Shown here: positions 63,150-64,000 of the stretch, piece after piece
Numbering within the stretch: position 1 is the stretch's first letter
How the letters are laid out: every line of letters starts with the position of its first letter
NCBI GenBank assembly: GCA_016859345.1
Contig: CM029121.1
Location: 8,521,911-8,585,910 of the forward strand
Direction: 5' to 3'
Source of the DNA: Istiophorus platypterus
Lineage: Eukaryota; Chordata; Actinopteri; Istiophoriformes; Istiophoridae
Length of the DNA stretch: 64,000 nucleotides
Program-made: the position numbers and the translations under genes
Notes under the pieces: model-generated
What the model saw: only the letters and a program-made list of their open reading frames with translations
Told to the model about the DNA's origin: nothing
Database searches by the model: none

Positions 63150-64000
63150 CTGGCAGAAAAAAAGAAAAACTAATTAACTGGGCATACATGAAAGACTGTA
63201 ATACTTTGTCAGAAAAAATCTTTAATGGAACATCTACTGCACCTGCAATGACTTATCCTATAATGCAGAACATCTAAAATGTTACCACTGTACTGACGCT
63301 GACCGGTAAGCGCATTTCTCAGACGTCACAGTGTTTCTGTTGGTGGTCTACCTGTTTGATGATTAGCAAAGACTGGAGATTAAAAGCATTTCTTAACAAA
63401 AAGGACAAAAAAATCGCCCCTTTTGATAAACTTTGATAAACCCTTTTTGAGACCCCCATAGAAAATTGACCCCATGGGTTGTTTGTGTAGGCAGCTTATT
63501 ACGATCCATGATAATTTTTTTTTTTTTTAAATTGTTGAGGAGAGGAGGGATTGTCATCTGGCATCTGCTGGTCATATGAGACAGCATCAGTCTTCTCAGC
63601 AAAATCGCCAAAACAACATGTTTACATCCAAGTGAGAAAGCCCTCCTGTGGCTGTAGTGTTTAGTCGGGTAGCAACCGACAGTCAACTTCACGTCTTATC
63701 CCCATGGCCATGACTGTATAACTTTAACCACGTGTTTATTACTGTAACCATGACAATAAAAGTCTGAACCTAACCTTAACAAAGTGCTTATCTTAACCCA
63801 AACCATGAGCTTTCCCAAAGCATAACTAAGCTGTTTTTGTTCCTATACAGACCAAATTTTTACCATAGCATTATCAGAACATAAAAAGCCTAGACTTTAT
63901 TTTTGCAGTCGTGATTTTAACAATGTATGTGTGGTCTATCTGCTGCCGTGGGGACACTAATTCAAGAAACACTCCTTTGGTTTGCAAGAGTAGATAGGGA
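63150..64000 (-). other. prmt8 intron to the window edge, no gene seen
   Basis: No sequence resembling the preceding prmt8 exon (SAM-binding VLDVGSGTG region) was found on the minus strand. A 99-codon minus frame at 63,393-63,692 has no domain. Confidence 0.6.

Overview
The window is nuclear DNA from a ray-finned fish, most likely a percomorph teleost. It holds widely spaced coding exons with GT-AG introns, a CpG island, CA/TA/GAAA microsatellites and decayed copies of interspersed repeats common in percomorph genomes. Two vertebrate genes are recognisable, and both were assembled exon by exon by checking splice sites and reading phase.

Layout: (1) Positions 1-35,290 hold no protein-coding gene that I can support. 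This AT-rich stretch contains old repeat fragments, a tRNA-derived SINE relic and a near-perfect 884-bp tandem duplication (18,985-20,752). (2) Positions 35,300-35,790 are a CpG island with a candidate non-coding first exon and a perfect RFX-type X-box. (3) Positions 38,603-50,022 (+ strand) carry cracr2a. Seventeen coding exons join in frame into 728 codons: two EF-hands, a coiled coil, a disordered linker and a complete Rab-type GTPase ending in Cys-Cys. (4) Positions 53,300-63,149 (- strand) carry the last seven exons I can find of prmt8, a type I protein arginine methyltransferase. They encode 255 residues including the double-E and THW loops; the 5' exons lie beyond the right edge.

The two genes are tail to tail, and their best candidate poly(A) signals are about 120 bp apart. 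The same adjacency and orientation is found for PRMT8 and CRACR2A on human chromosome 12p13, so this is an old syntenic block. The gene products are not known to work together: CRACR2A is a calcium-sensing Rab GTPase and regulator of Orai/STIM calcium entry and vesicle traffic, and PRMT8 is a membrane-attached, neuron-enriched arginine methyltransferase.

The observations most worth a second look are a partial copy of a cracr2a linker exon lying in an upstream intron, out of order and out of phase; the tandem 884-bp duplication; the X-box and upstream ORFs at the cracr2a 5' end; and a hAT-like non-autonomous transposon with an intact 8-bp target-site duplication inside a prmt8 intron. I see no undescribed multi-gene system.
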